Assembly (NCBI GenBank): GCA_900469615.1
Contig: UBYA01000001.1
Location: 1-64,000, forward strand
DNA from: Hyphomicrobiales bacterium
Lineage (GTDB): Bacteria; Pseudomonadota; Alphaproteobacteria; Rhizobiales; Rhizobiaceae
Direction: 5' to 3'
Length of the DNA stretch: 64,000 nt
Shown: positions 35,162 to 44,168 of the stretch, piece after piece
How the letters are laid out: each line of letters starts with the position of its first letter
How positions within the stretch are numbered: position 1 is the first letter of the stretch
The notes under the pieces: model-generated
Database searches by the model: none
Told to the model about the DNA's origin: nothing
Seen by the model: the letters and a program-made list of their open reading frames with translations, nothing else
Made by a program: the position numbers and the translations under genes

Positions 35162-35573
35162 CTGTCCCTCTTGGCGGTCTGTCGCCGGTTTGCCGACCTT
35201 TGCCCGCCAGAAGATAGAACACGATTCTGTCAGGCCGTCCAGAGATTAACGCCTGATGCCCGGCTCGCGCATGACGCCCGGGATTCCGTATCGGCGTGTC
35301 CAATGCACTGCTTTTTCAGCCTTTTTCCGGAAAAGTTGCCGCGGATGACTGGTGGCGTGACTCACACTATTTAATGGCAACCTGTGGCAGTTACCAATCG
35401 AACAACCTCTACCCGGCTAAGTTTGTCGATGATTTCCGGCAAGAATCACTGCCTTGAGCCATGTGAGTCGCGGTTCCCTTGCGGGAGAAATGCGGCCGTG
35501 TTGCGTCCTTTACATGCGTGGAAAGGCTCGTTGGGCAGGCTTCAAAGCCCTTGCGGCAGTGTTCTCACTGGCA
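35162..35573. other. repA upstream region
   Basis: About 400 bases without a gene I can support. It must contain the repABC promoter and RepA operator; the AT-rich CACTATTTAATGG at about 35364 is a possible minus-10 area. No copy of the parS-like palindrome was found here. Confidence 0.4.
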
Positions 35574-35870
35574 ACGGACGAGGCTGGCGCGGCCAAGGCG
35601 GTGAAGGAGCTCGAGCCGATGCTCAAGGGCAAGACGATCGGCGTGCAGACGGCATCGACGGCGGCGGCGAAGCCGGGCAACGAGGACATGACCGTCACCG
35701 GCCCGCGCTTCCAGGGCGGCCTTCTCCGGCGCGGCAGCTCGGTCGGGCTGCGCAAGGACGACACGCAGCTGAAGGCGATGTTCAACGATGCGATCGCGGC
35801 GGCAAAGGCTGACGGCACGATCGCAAAGCTGTCGCAGAAGTGGTTCGGCTTCGACGTGACCCCGAAGTGA
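35574..35870 (+). pseudogene. remnant of an amino-acid ABC binding protein (HisJ/ArgT type)
   Basis: About 99 codons resembling only parts of a periplasmic lysine/arginine/ornithine- or histidine-binding protein. The piece ELEPMLKGKTIGVQTASTAA matches the hinge region, then, after an apparent loss of some 60 residues, DMTVTGPRFQGG and GSSVGLRKDDTQLKAMFNDA lead to an intact C-terminus WFGFDVTPK. There is no signal peptide or N-terminal lobe, so it cannot be functional. The frame is still open, pointing to recent decay by deletion. No insertion element is left next to it. Confidence 0.8.
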
Positions 35871-35892
35871 CCGGTCTTCGCAGGCGCCGGGC

Positions 35893-37020
35893 TTAGCCCG
35901 GTGCCGCCATGGTGCGCACGGCGTTCGTCGGAACGCCGCGCTCTCCAAGAAGCGGCAGGACGTTGTCGCGGAAATAGGGGAACTCCTCGACATAGTCGAC
36001 AAAGGACAAAGTCGTTCCCTTGAAGCCTGCGGCGTGAAGGGCCGCTATGCCGTCTGCGACCTGCTCGGGCGTGCCCGTCAGCGGATAGCCGCCATGGCCG
36101 GCGGCCATGCGGTCGCGGATCATGGCCAGAAGATCATGCGGGAAGGATTGCGCATGGGCGAACTGGAGGCGGACGAGATTGTCGACCGCACCCCAGTCGC
36201 CGTTCTGCCGAACGAAATAATCCCAATAGTCCGTCGCTTCCTTCTCTGTGGGCCGGCAGACCACATGCGAGAATGTCAGGACATCGACGTTGCGGCCTGC
36301 CTGCCGCCCCAGTTCCTTGAGGGCGGCAATCTCATCCCTGGATCTCTCCAGATCGATCGCCGGCGTAAAGAGAAAGTCCGCGTTGCGGATGGCGAACCTG
36401 CGCCCCTGATCCGAGCCGGCGGCGTTGAGGATCGGCATGGGGCGCCCCGGCCGCGGGTCGCCGAGAACGTTCTTCAGCTTGAAATATTTGCCGTCCCAGT
36501 CGAATGGCTCCTCGCTCGTCCAAAGCGTCCTGACGATGTCGTACCACTCCTGGGCATAGCCGTAGCGCGTTTCATGGTCGTCGGGCAGCGTCAGGCCGAG
36601 CGCCTCGTATTCCGGCTTGTTCCAGCCGGCGACGATATTGAGGCCGATCCGGCCGTTGCTGATCTGGTCTATGGTCGCGAGCTGCTTTGCAACGACGACC
36701 GGATGATTGGCGGCGGTATGCGTCGTCGCGAAAACGGTGATGTTCTTCGTTCTCGCCAGCAGGCCGGCCGCCCAGGTGATGGTTTCCAGGACGCCGCCGT
36801 GAAAATTGGTCTCGCCGCCATAGCCGATCCAGCGGGCGATCGGCAGCATGAAGTCGATGCCCGCGTCGTCGAGCAATTCGGCAAGCTTGAGATTGTTGGC
36901 CCAGGACGCCTCCCAGCGCTCCGGAATTTTGGTGACGGACATTCCTCCCGAACAGTTGGAAGCGAATGTTCCGAGCAGGAAGTTATCCCCATCGAACATG
37001 GAATTGGCTGGCGTTTTCAT
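35893..37020 (-). CDS. LLM-class flavin-dependent monooxygenase
   Basis: A 375-residue luciferase-like (beta/alpha)8 monooxygenase using FMNH2 from a separate reductase; relatives attack alkanesulfonates, dimethyl sulfone, or pyrimidines. Seen: NCSGGMSVTKIPERW near residue 23, FATTHTAANHPVVVAKQLAT near 97, the FMN-site NGRIGLNIVAGWN near 122 and a late GYPLTGTPEQVADGIAAL. GGAGGAGGAG precedes the ATG. Divergent from a MarR-type regulator with an operator-like dyad between them. No reductase or sulfonate transporter adjoins it, so the substrate remains open. Confidence 0.85.
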   Translation of the reverse strand: MKTPANSMFDGDNFLLGTFASNCSGGMSVTKIPERWEASWANNLKLAELLDDAGIDFMLPIARWIGYGGETNFHGGVLETITWAAGLLARTKNITVFATTHTAANHPVVVAKQLATIDQISNGRIGLNIVAGWNKPEYEALGLTLPDDHETRYGYAQEWYDIVRTLWTSEEPFDWDGKYFKLKNVLGDPRPGRPMPILNAAGSDQGRRFAIRNADFLFTPAIDLERSRDEIAALKELGRQAGRNVDVLTFSHVVCRPTEKEATDYWDYFVRQNGDWGAVDNLVRLQFAHAQSFPHDLLAMIRDRMAAGHGGYPLTGTPEQVADGIAALHAAGFKGTTLSFVDYVEEFPYFRDNVLPLLGERGVPTNAVRTMAAPG

Positions 37021-37060
37021 TGCAGGCTCCTCCTCCTGGTATGGATACGCTTTCGACTTT

Positions 37061-37079
37061 ATGATAGAAAGTCTATTAT
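37061..37079. promoter_or_regulatory. MarR-type operator candidate
   Basis: ATGATAGA-AAG-TCTATTAT is a dyad with 7 of 8 matching positions per arm, in the 109-base gap between the divergent flavin monooxygenase and marR-type genes. Size and symmetry fit a MarR dimer. Confidence 0.55.
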
Positions 37080-37129
37080 AAATTCAATCTGAAAACAACA
37101 GCGCGTCCTGTTCTGGAAGGAAGGGGAAA

Positions 37130-37711
37130 ATGGCCAAGCGTCCAGCAGCGGCAGGCAAGCATTCGCGCCAGACGGTCAACCGTTCCTGGCATCTCGCCCG
37201 CACTCCGGACGAGCTTGACGTTGCCGAACTGGAATATGCCTTGATCCGCAGCTTCGAGGGGTTTGGACACTGGCAGATGCAGTGTCTTTCCGCCGTTGCC
37301 GACTTTGCCGCCAGCGGGCCTGAGAACGCCCTTCTGCACATGATCCGGATGAATGACCGGCCGAAGAGCGTCAGGGATCTCGCTCATATGGCCAATCGAG
37401 ACGACATTCCGAATATCCAGTACAGTCTGCGCAAGCTGATCAAGGGAGGGCTCGTTCGCAAAAGCGGCAGCGGGCGCTCAGGCGTTCTCTACGAGGTGAC
37501 TGACTATGGGCGCGACGTCACGGATGCCTATGCCGACGTGCGCGCGGACCTGCTGATCGAAGCCGTCAAGCGGGTGCCGGAGCTGATGGCCCGCCTTCAG
37601 GATCTGGCCCACACTCTCGAGTTGATGACCGGGATCTATGATCAGGCTGCGCGCACCGCAGCGACCCATCGGGCAGCCGGTATCCGGGAGCAACGAATGA
37701 AGCCGGCCTGA
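37130..37711 (+). CDS. MarR-family winged-helix regulator
   Basis: A 193-residue protein with a central winged helix: ALLHMIRMNDRPKSVRDLAH, then the recognition helix NIQYSLRKLIKGGLVRK and wing GRSGVLYEVTDYGRDV, near residues 67-130. The N-terminal WHLARTPDELDVAELEYALI helps dimerise. This layout is known from a rhizobial-type MarR subgroup predicted near LLM monooxygenases. Divergent from such a gene here, so it probably controls it through the dyad at 37061. Confidence 0.82.
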   Translation: MAKRPAAAGKHSRQTVNRSWHLARTPDELDVAELEYALIRSFEGFGHWQMQCLSAVADFAASGPENALLHMIRMNDRPKSVRDLAHMANRDDIPNIQYSLRKLIKGGLVRKSGSGRSGVLYEVTDYGRDVTDAYADVRADLLIEAVKRVPELMARLQDLAHTLELMTGIYDQAARTAATHRAAGIREQRMKPA

Positions 37712-37892
37712 CGCCCGGCCTGGCCGGTTGTGCTCCGAGCGCTTGCAAGGACCGGCGCCTCCGTTCTGGTGGCTTGTGACGGTTTGCGACAATATGGTGA
37801 ATTTTGTGGGGTATCTTTACAAGACGTACGCGGTATAATGCGACTGGCCGTTGAACCAGTTCAAGGCGTTCGATTTGTGCAAAGGGATTCCT

Positions 37893-38138
37893 ATGCAGCC
37901 GAGCAAAACCGTGTCGATCGACGAATTGCCGGAGAATACCGCGCTTGCGGTCTATGAACTGATAGCCCGCACATTTCGTGAGTATTCCGAAATTCTTTAT
38001 ATCCGCGTCCCGGATATAACGGATGATGGCGTCAGTGTCGGGGGCGTCGAAATTACGATCCGCAAAACCGCGGACGACAGCATTTCGCCGATTGCCGGAC
38101 TGCCCGAGGCCAGCCAGGATGCCGCTTATGCCGGATGA
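37893..38138 (+). CDS. hypothetical protein, 81 residues
   Basis: A short protein starting MQPSKTVSIDELPENTALAV, with AAAGGG 7 bases before the ATG. The first half looks like an amphipathic helix pair (YELIARTFREYSEILYIRVP) and the middle is acidic (DITDDGVSVGG). I recognise no family. The ribosome site and normal codon use make it probably real, but function is unknown. An upstream TTG start at 37851 is less likely. Confidence 0.5.
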   Translation: MQPSKTVSIDELPENTALAVYELIARTFREYSEILYIRVPDITDDGVSVGGVEITIRKTADDSISPIAGLPEASQDAAYAG

Positions 38139-38804
38139 CAGGACGAGCCGAACAGGCCTGGCTCAGCGATTTTCCTATTGGCGTATCGCGGCAACGGAAC
38201 GTGCAAGAGCAAGACCTTCCGCAATCTCACTCATTTCCTGAGTGCAGCGAACGCTGACCTGCCCGTCGAGCTTGGCTGCCGCAGAGCAGACCGCAATCCT
38301 GTTGGAATCGCAGTGGCCTGCTGAATTCCGCTTGGAAGATGAGGCCGGCGCGACTTGCACATCGAAAATATCCCCCACCGCAAGCCGCCTCAGCGCACCG
38401 AGGCTGGATGGTTAGTCAAGCAGACACAAATTTGATTGCAATTTGTATTCGCCACACAATACTTAGATCCACCTTCGGCGCCGTTCTTTACAACAACGAT
38501 GGACGCGGCGAGCGCCCTGCAGCGAGTGGATCATGGCATCGACCGAAACGTCGCCGAAATGTGCTTTCTCGTCATCAGCAAGGCTCGGCATGACGAGCGA
38601 TTCAGCGCTTGCTGCGACGGTTAACATTTCGGACATCCGTCCGCGGTCTTGCCTGAGACGGGCGTATGTTCGGAGTTGAACCTATCCCCGTATAACCTTT
38701 TCGCAGCAAGCCGCCATCTGTCTGCAATAGTTCCAGCATGCATTCGCCAATCGAGGGGACGTTGCCGCTCGCAGCATGCCTCTTCCGCCGCCCTCAAAAC
38801 CAAC
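38139..38804. other. 660-base stretch without a supported gene
   Basis: Several short open frames exist; one on the minus strand (about 38175-38378) reads VAPASSSKRNSAGHCDSN and might be a small gene but has no ribosome site. Base use is less GC-rich at 38410-38480. No repeats or RNA seen. Confidence 0.35.
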
Positions 38805-39821
38805 TCAAGCGAAGACGAGTTGAACCTTCAAGGTTTGCTCAGGATGCTGTTCGACGAGATCAAAGGCGGCGCGTGCCTCCCTTGCGTCGAAGCTCTGGGT
38901 TATCATTGCCTCTGGCTTGAGCGCACCCGATTCCAGCCAGCCAATCACTTCCGGGATGAAGCGCCGGTTGAGGCGTGAGCCTACCAGTGTCAGCTCTTTA
39001 CGGACGATTTCCTGTTGGCTGATGTTGCAGGGTGCGGGTGAAAAGCCGAGAAGGCCGATGCGGCCTGCGGGTGCCGCTACGCGGCAGGCTTCCTCCAGCA
39101 GGCTCGGAATGCCGGCGCCATCAATGACGATCGATGGCCCGAGCCCATCAAGTTCCGGCGCGACGATCGCGGCGACCGATTGCTGGCGGGAGTTGATGAC
39201 GACATCGGCGCCGAACGACTTTGCCCGCTCCAACCGATCGCCATCGATATCGGCGATAATGCAACGCGCGCCGTGCATCTTGGCGACCTGTAGAACCGTG
39301 ATCCCGACCGTTCCAGCACCATAGATGAGGACGACATCATCGCGGGTGCATCCCGTCCGCCAAAGCACGTTGGCGGCAACGGCGAGAGGCTCGGCAAGGG
39401 CGGCAACGTCATGTCCCAGCGCCTTTGAAACCTTGACAGCGCTCGCCTCAGGGACGACGGCGATCGAGCGGAAGCCGCCGTCACGATGCACACCGATCAC
39501 CTGAAGCCTGGCGCAGACATTCGATCGGCCGATGCGGCACGGATAGCAGGTCCCGCAGGAGATCACGGGATCAGCGACAACGTGGTCACCGACCGCGAGC
39601 GACGATACGCCGGCCCCGAGCGCTTCGACCACACCGGCGAATTCGTGGCCGATCACGCGTGGATAAACGACGAAGGGGTTGGAACCGTGCAGGATATGCA
39701 TGTCCGATCCGCAGATGCCGGCGCGATGCACGCGGACGGCGATCTCGCCCGGGCCGGGCGGCGGCACGTCACGGTCATCGACAACGAGGCTATATGGTTC
39801 GCGAACGGAGATTGTCACCAT
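38805..39821 (-). CDS. zinc-dependent dehydrogenase (MDR; L-galactonate/idonate/sorbitol DH-like)
   Basis: A 338-residue medium-chain dehydrogenase. Catalytic zinc ligands are in GICGSDMHILHG (Cys) and GHEFAGVVEALG (His-Glu). In the structural-zinc loop CGTCYPCRIGRSNVC all four cysteines are present. The NAD fold is VLIYGAGTVGITVLQVAK near 164. Similar enzymes (RspB/LgoD type) sit beside uxuA and oxidise L-galactonate, L-gulonate or related aldonates to fructuronate/tagaturonate, which matches the uxuB-uxuA neighbours. It is the last gene of the module, 36 bases after uxuB. Confidence 0.85.
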   Translation of the reverse strand: MVTISVREPYSLVVDDRDVPPPGPGEIAVRVHRAGICGSDMHILHGSNPFVVYPRVIGHEFAGVVEALGAGVSSLAVGDHVVADPVISCGTCYPCRIGRSNVCARLQVIGVHRDGGFRSIAVVPEASAVKVSKALGHDVAALAEPLAVAANVLWRTGCTRDDVVLIYGAGTVGITVLQVAKMHGARCIIADIDGDRLERAKSFGADVVINSRQQSVAAIVAPELDGLGPSIVIDGAGIPSLLEEACRVAAPAGRIGLLGFSPAPCNISQQEIVRKELTLVGSRLNRRFIPEVIGWLESGALKPEAMITQSFDAREARAAFDLVEQHPEQTLKVQLVFA

Positions 39822-39857
39822 GTCTTTTGTCCTTCAGCATTGCAGGCATGTACCGAT

Positions 39858-41273
39858 CTATCGGCCGCGGATGACCAGCAGGTGGGCATCGACAAGCGAG
39901 CGCCACTTTGAGTTGTTCATGAGCTCTGACGGAAAGAGGCCGGGGATATCGAAGAAGGCTGCGGCGGAACCGGTGGACTCGGCGAGGAGTGCGGCGGCCT
40001 TCAACTCTGTCGCGCGTGGATCGTCCAGATGCTCACTTGATCCGACATAAGCAAGCCACAGCGCGACCACATTGGCAAACCCCTGGGCGTTGTCGCCGAC
40101 CGCCAGCCTTTCCATTGCCGGGGCGAAGATGCGTTGCGGCATCTTCTGCGACCCGTCCATGGCGATCTGTGCGGTTCTATGTGCGATCGCGGGGTTCGAG
40201 AAACGATTGACGAGCTCCTGCCTATAGATCCCGAGATCGATCTGCGGGACGGGATCCAGTGACGGCAGAACCGCTTCCATATGTTCTCGCACGCGCTCCA
40301 CATGCGCGGGGACCGCCATTACGTCACGGACATAGTCCAGTCCGTTGAGCTGCCCGAGATAGGCAATCAACGAATGGGATCCGTTGAGAAGCCTCAGTTT
40401 CATCTTTTCGTAAGCGTGAACATTTTCGACAAAGATCGCGCCGCCGGCTTCCCAGGCCGGGCGCCCGGCTGCAAAATCGTCCTCTATCACCCATTGCGTA
40501 AAGGGTTCTGTCTCAAGTGCCAGCCTGTCGTCGGCGCCGAGGAGCGATGTGGCGAGCTGCCGTGTACCGCCTGTCGCAGCCGGCACGATGCGGTCCACCA
40601 TGCTGGATGGAAAGCACATGTCCCGCTCGATCCAGCGCGCCAGCTCCGGGTTGCGCCGTTCCGCCATCTCGACGACGAGATGGCGGACGACGTGGCCGTT
40701 GCCAGGAAGATTGTCGCAGCAGAGAACGGTGATGGGATCGCGCCCGAGACGCATGCGCCGGGCGAATGTCTCGACGAGAAAGCCGATCGGCCCGATTGGC
40801 TGCTCCGGTGTCTTGAGGTCGTGCGCGATGGCTGCATGGGAGAGATCGAGGCCGCCGGAGATCGGATCGATGCCATAGGCCTTTTCGCTCACCGTGAGCG
40901 TCACGATCCGCGTCGCGTTGTCGACAAGGCGCTCGAGCAGGCGGTCGCGTTCCTGTCTCGCGGCGATCGCGTCGATGATCGAATAGACCACGCGCGCCTT
41001 GTCGCCATCGGGACCGCGGGTTATCACGCAATAGCGATAATCTTGCGCCTTGAGGTCGGCGACGACGTCGACGGAGCGCAAACTGGCGCCCGCAATGCCC
41101 CAATCGGTGGCTGCACCGGCTTCGATCGCAAGGTCGTTATAGATTGCCTGATGGGCGCGGTGAAACGCTCCCAATCCAAGATGAACTATGCCGACCTTCA
41201 GTGACGCCGGATCGAAGGACGGCCGATCGACATCCGGTGGAAGGAGTGCTGTCTTGTCAAGGCGGTTCATCAT
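39858..41273 (-). CDS. uxuB: fructuronate reductase / mannitol dehydrogenase family
   Basis: A 471-residue long-chain polyol dehydrogenase. The NAD motif is VGIVHLGLGAFHRAHQA near residue 28, and the catalytic region KMKLRLLNGSHSLIAYLG near 290 has the lysine (in the MKLRLLNGSH signature) and the Asn-His pair. UxuB reduces fructuronate to mannonate; mannitol dehydrogenase is the alternative, but the 4-base overlap with uxuA strongly favours UxuB. Confidence 0.88.
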   Translation of the reverse strand: MMNRLDKTALLPPDVDRPSFDPASLKVGIVHLGLGAFHRAHQAIYNDLAIEAGAATDWGIAGASLRSVDVVADLKAQDYRYCVITRGPDGDKARVVYSIIDAIAARQERDRLLERLVDNATRIVTLTVSEKAYGIDPISGGLDLSHAAIAHDLKTPEQPIGPIGFLVETFARRMRLGRDPITVLCCDNLPGNGHVVRHLVVEMAERRNPELARWIERDMCFPSSMVDRIVPAATGGTRQLATSLLGADDRLALETEPFTQWVIEDDFAAGRPAWEAGGAIFVENVHAYEKMKLRLLNGSHSLIAYLGQLNGLDYVRDVMAVPAHVERVREHMEAVLPSLDPVPQIDLGIYRQELVNRFSNPAIAHRTAQIAMDGSQKMPQRIFAPAMERLAVGDNAQGFANVVALWLAYVGSSEHLDDPRATELKAAALLAESTGSAAAFFDIPGLFPSELMNNSKWRSLVDAHLLVIRGR

Positions 41274-42469
41274 GCGGTCAGTCCATAAGTGCCATGCGAC
41301 AAGGTCTGTTCGATGCCGCGCAGTTCGGCAAGGCCCTTAAGTCGGCCAATTGCCGGATAGCCGGGCTGGGCGCCGCGCGTCAGATCGTCGAGGATTTCCT
41401 GGCCGTGGTCGGGGCGCATGAAAATCTGATGGTCGGCGCGGCCTTCCGACTTGCGCCGCCGCTCTTCGCCGACCAGCGCCGCGATAACGGCGATCATGTC
41501 GGTGTGGCCATCCAGATGCTGGTCCTCAAAAAACGAACAGGGAAAGCCTGGCGTTTGGCGGGTGACGTTGCGCAGATGTGCGAAGTGGATCCGCGGCGCG
41601 AGGCGCTTCACCATTGTCGGCAGGTCGTTGTCCGGTCGCGCGCCGAGCGAGCCGGTGCAGAAGGTTACGCCGTTGGCGATACGATCGACGGCGTCGAGAA
41701 CCTTGATGTAGTCCCGTTCGGTCGACAGGATCCGCGGCAGGCCGAGCAAGGGCCACGGCGGATCATCGCCATGGGCACAAAGCCGCATGTCGAGCTCCTC
41801 GGCAACCGGCACCACTTCCGACAGAAAATCGATTAGATTGGCGCGCAAGCGATCGGGGCCGATCCTATCATAGCGCGCGAGCGCAGTGCGGAGCTCGGCA
41901 ACACTGTAACCGTCGGCCGAGCCCGGAAGCCCTGCACCGATGTTGCGCGACAGATCTGCGATCTTTTCCTGCGTCATCGACGCAAAGCGTTCGCGGGCTA
42001 AATCGACGAGCTCGCCCGGGTAGTCTTCCACGGCCCGTTGCCGTTGCAGCACATGGAGATCGAAGGCGGCGAAGTCGACAAGGTCGAAGCGCATAGCGCG
42101 CGCGCCGCCCGGTGTCTCCCAGCGCAGTTCGGTGCGCGTCCAGTCGAGCACCGGCATGAAATTGTAGCAGACCGTTGAGATGCCGGCTCTGGCGAGCTGC
42201 CGGAGACTTTCCCTCCAGGCATCGACATGGGCTTTCCAGTCGCCGGTCATCGTCTTGATGCTTTCGGATATGGGAATGCTTTCCACGAGCTCCCATTCCA
42301 GGCCGCCAGCACGAACCTCATCCTGGCGCTTGCGGATTTCCTCCATGGTCCAGGCCGTTCCGGTCGGCACATGGTGCAATGCGCTGACGATGCCCTGCGC
42401 GCCTGCCTGGGCTGCGTCGCGCACGCTCACCTTGTCGATCGGGCCGAACCACCGCCACATATGTCTCAT
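41270..42469 (-). CDS. uxuA: mannonate dehydratase
   Basis: A 399-residue UxuA that dehydrates D-mannonate to 2-keto-3-deoxygluconate. Opening MRHMWRWFGPIDKVSVRDAA and the substrate/metal segments GIVSALHHVPTG, LRLCAHGDDPPWPLLGLPRI (cited from RLCAHGDDPPWPLLGLPRI), FAHLRNV and the C-terminal MRPDHGQEI match the family throughout. It is coupled to uxuB. kdgK/kdgA for the next steps are not in this window. Confidence 0.94.
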   Translation of the reverse strand: MRHMWRWFGPIDKVSVRDAAQAGAQGIVSALHHVPTGTAWTMEEIRKRQDEVRAGGLEWELVESIPISESIKTMTGDWKAHVDAWRESLRQLARAGISTVCYNFMPVLDWTRTELRWETPGGARAMRFDLVDFAAFDLHVLQRQRAVEDYPGELVDLARERFASMTQEKIADLSRNIGAGLPGSADGYSVAELRTALARYDRIGPDRLRANLIDFLSEVVPVAEELDMRLCAHGDDPPWPLLGLPRILSTERDYIKVLDAVDRIANGVTFCTGSLGARPDNDLPTMVKRLAPRIHFAHLRNVTRQTPGFPCSFFEDQHLDGHTDMIAVIAALVGEERRRKSEGRADHQIFMRPDHGQEILDDLTRGAQPGYPAIGRLKGLAELRGIEQTLSHGTYGLTA

Positions 42470-42505
42470 CTGTCTTCCTCTTCTGGGCCAAGCATAGCCG
42501 CTGGC

Positions 42506-43231
42506 CTAAACGGGATTGGTCCGGCTGTCGGCAGCAAAGGCTGCGACAGCACGAAGGGGCGCCCCTGAACCGCTCGCTATCGGCAGGGGCAGCGTGATCA
42601 GGAAGGAAAAGGCGGGCAATTCGCCGAGCCTGGCGAAGTTCTCGCCGATCAGAACACCTGCGCCGAGCAGAAGCTTATGCGCAGGGAAATCGACGCTTCC
42701 GAAGCAGTCGAGCGAAAGGCAGTCCGATCCCGCAATGCGGATCCCGCGCGCAAGCAGGTATTGGGTCGCCTCTCGCGACAGGCCGGGCCAGTCGCTCAGA
42801 AACTGCGGATGATCGTCCAATTCACTCCAGAAACGATCCCAGCCGAAATGAAAGAAGACCGCATCGCCGTTTTCGATGACGCCATGTGTTGCCTCGAAGG
42901 CCTTGATCCGATCGACACCGACTGCCTCGTTCGGCGCACAGTCGCGCGCATCGATCTTGGCCATTCGGCCAAAGAATGTATGCAGGCTCACCGAATCGAT
43001 CGCGCCGCCGCCGCGTACGAAATGCAGCGGCGCGTCGAAATGCGTGCCAGTATGCTCGCTCATGCCGATCGCATGATTGCAGGCGACATCACCGCGGTCA
43101 TAGCTTTCAATGACTTCCTGGCAGAAGAGGGGGTGTGTCGGCCAGACCGGCATTGCCGGCGTCAGTGTATGCGTCAGATCCACGAGCGTCATGTCGCCGC
43201 CGAAGGTTCTGGCAAGGGTTGCGATATCCAT
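42506..43231 (-). CDS. cyclase-family metal-dependent hydrolase
   Basis: A 241-residue protein of the cyclase/kynurenine-formamidase (KynB-like) superfamily, which hydrolyses amides or lactones with two metals. The family metal motif is HTGTHFDAPLHF near residue 60 (HxGTHxDxPxH); DLTHTLTPAMPVWPTHP opens the protein as usual. Between a CUT2 importer and uxuA, a lactonase or amidase step on a uronate or aldonate derivative is more plausible than kynurenine breakdown. It lies one base from the permease gene. Confidence 0.85.
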   Translation of the reverse strand: MDIATLARTFGGDMTLVDLTHTLTPAMPVWPTHPLFCQEVIESYDRGDVACNHAIGMSEHTGTHFDAPLHFVRGGGAIDSVSLHTFFGRMAKIDARDCAPNEAVGVDRIKAFEATHGVIENGDAVFFHFGWDRFWSELDDHPQFLSDWPGLSREATQYLLARGIRIAGSDCLSLDCFGSVDFPAHKLLLGAGVLIGENFARLGELPAFSFLITLPLPIASGSGAPLRAVAAFAADSRTNPV

Positions 43232-43232
43232 C

Positions 43233-44168
43233 TCAGGCCGCCTTCGGCTGCGGCACCAGTGCGACGATCAGGATGATGAGCACGCCGGTCAGGAGAAAGC
43301 GGACGCCCGCCTGCATCTGGAAGGTATTGAGCATCGTCGCCATCAGATTGAAGAACAGCGCGGCGCCCCAAATGCCGACCGCATTGGCCTGACCTCCGGC
43401 GACGCTCGTGCCGCCGAGGACAACGACGGCGATCGCTTCCAGCAGATAGGTGTCACCCATGTTGAGCGCCGCACCGCCGGAAAAGCCTGCCAGCAGGAAC
43501 CCGGTAAGGGCGGCTGCGACGCCGCAGAACAGGTATGCCAGCAGCCGGACGCGGCGGACGGGAACGCCCGCAAGGCGCGCTGCCCGTTCACTCTGACCGA
43601 CGGCGAGCAACCGTCGGCCCCAGACACTGCGGTGCAGTATAAGGGCAACCGCCACGGTCAGAAGGATGACCACGAGCGGCATGATCCTCAATCCGCCGAT
43701 GGACCAGAAGGTGAAGGCTGACAGGGCCGCCGGAGGTTTCAGTGTCGCCTCTCCGCCAAGGTTGAAGGCAAGCGACTGGAAGACGAAGCTCCAGGCGAGC
43801 GTCGCAATGATCGGCGGCAGGCGGAGCAGCGTGATCGCAAGGAAGTTTGCCAGGCCCGCGAGGGCTCCGACGACCAGCGTGACGGCGAGGCCGGGCAGGA
43901 TCATGTCGTTGCTGCCGTGCATGATCGACATGGAGAGATAGGCTGCCAGTGTCAGGACGGACGGCATCGACAGGTCGATATTGCCGGGACCCGAGGCGAT
44001 GACCATCATCTGGCCTGTGCCGACAACGACACTGAAGGCCGCGAAGACAAGCGCCGAGGATAAGGTCGGCACGGCGCTTCCGAAGCCGGAATAGGCGATC
44101 GTCGCGATCCACATGACGAGGGCAACGATGAAGCCGTAGGTCCAGGGTTTCAGGGAAAGGCGGCTCAT
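43233..44168 (-). CDS. CUT2 sugar ABC permease (RbsC type) 2
   Basis: A 311-residue permease of the ribose/galactose class. It contains GPGNIDLSMPSVLTLAAYLS (family: ..GGIDLSVGS..) near residue 61, the GQSERAARLAGVPVRRVRLL loop near 205 (family: G.N..AA.l.GI.v...k) and VVLGGTSVAGGQ near 262. The start at 44168 is used; the long N-terminal extension belongs to another frame. Overlaps permease 1 by 4 bases; they likely form a heterodimer. Confidence 0.9.
   Translation of the reverse strand: MSRLSLKPWTYGFIVALVMWIATIAYSGFGSAVPTLSSALVFAAFSVVVGTGQMMVIASGPGNIDLSMPSVLTLAAYLSMSIMHGSNDMILPGLAVTLVVGALAGLANFLAITLLRLPPIIATLAWSFVFQSLAFNLGGEATLKPPAALSAFTFWSIGGLRIMPLVVILLTVAVALILHRSVWGRRLLAVGQSERAARLAGVPVRRVRLLAYLFCGVAAALTGFLLAGFSGGAALNMGDTYLLEAIAVVVLGGTSVAGGQANAVGIWGAALFFNLMATMLNTFQMQAGVRFLLTGVLIILIVALVPQPKAA

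Noticed and set aside
38175..38378. possible 67-codon gene on the minus strand
   Set aside because: GTG start without a ribosome site and no recognised family; left as part of a noncoding stretch.
42506..43231. cyclase-family gene as kynurenine formamidase of the dioxygenase pathway
   Set aside because: The family fits, but it is 26 kb away within a uronate importer operon and no kynureninase or dioxygenase adjoins it.
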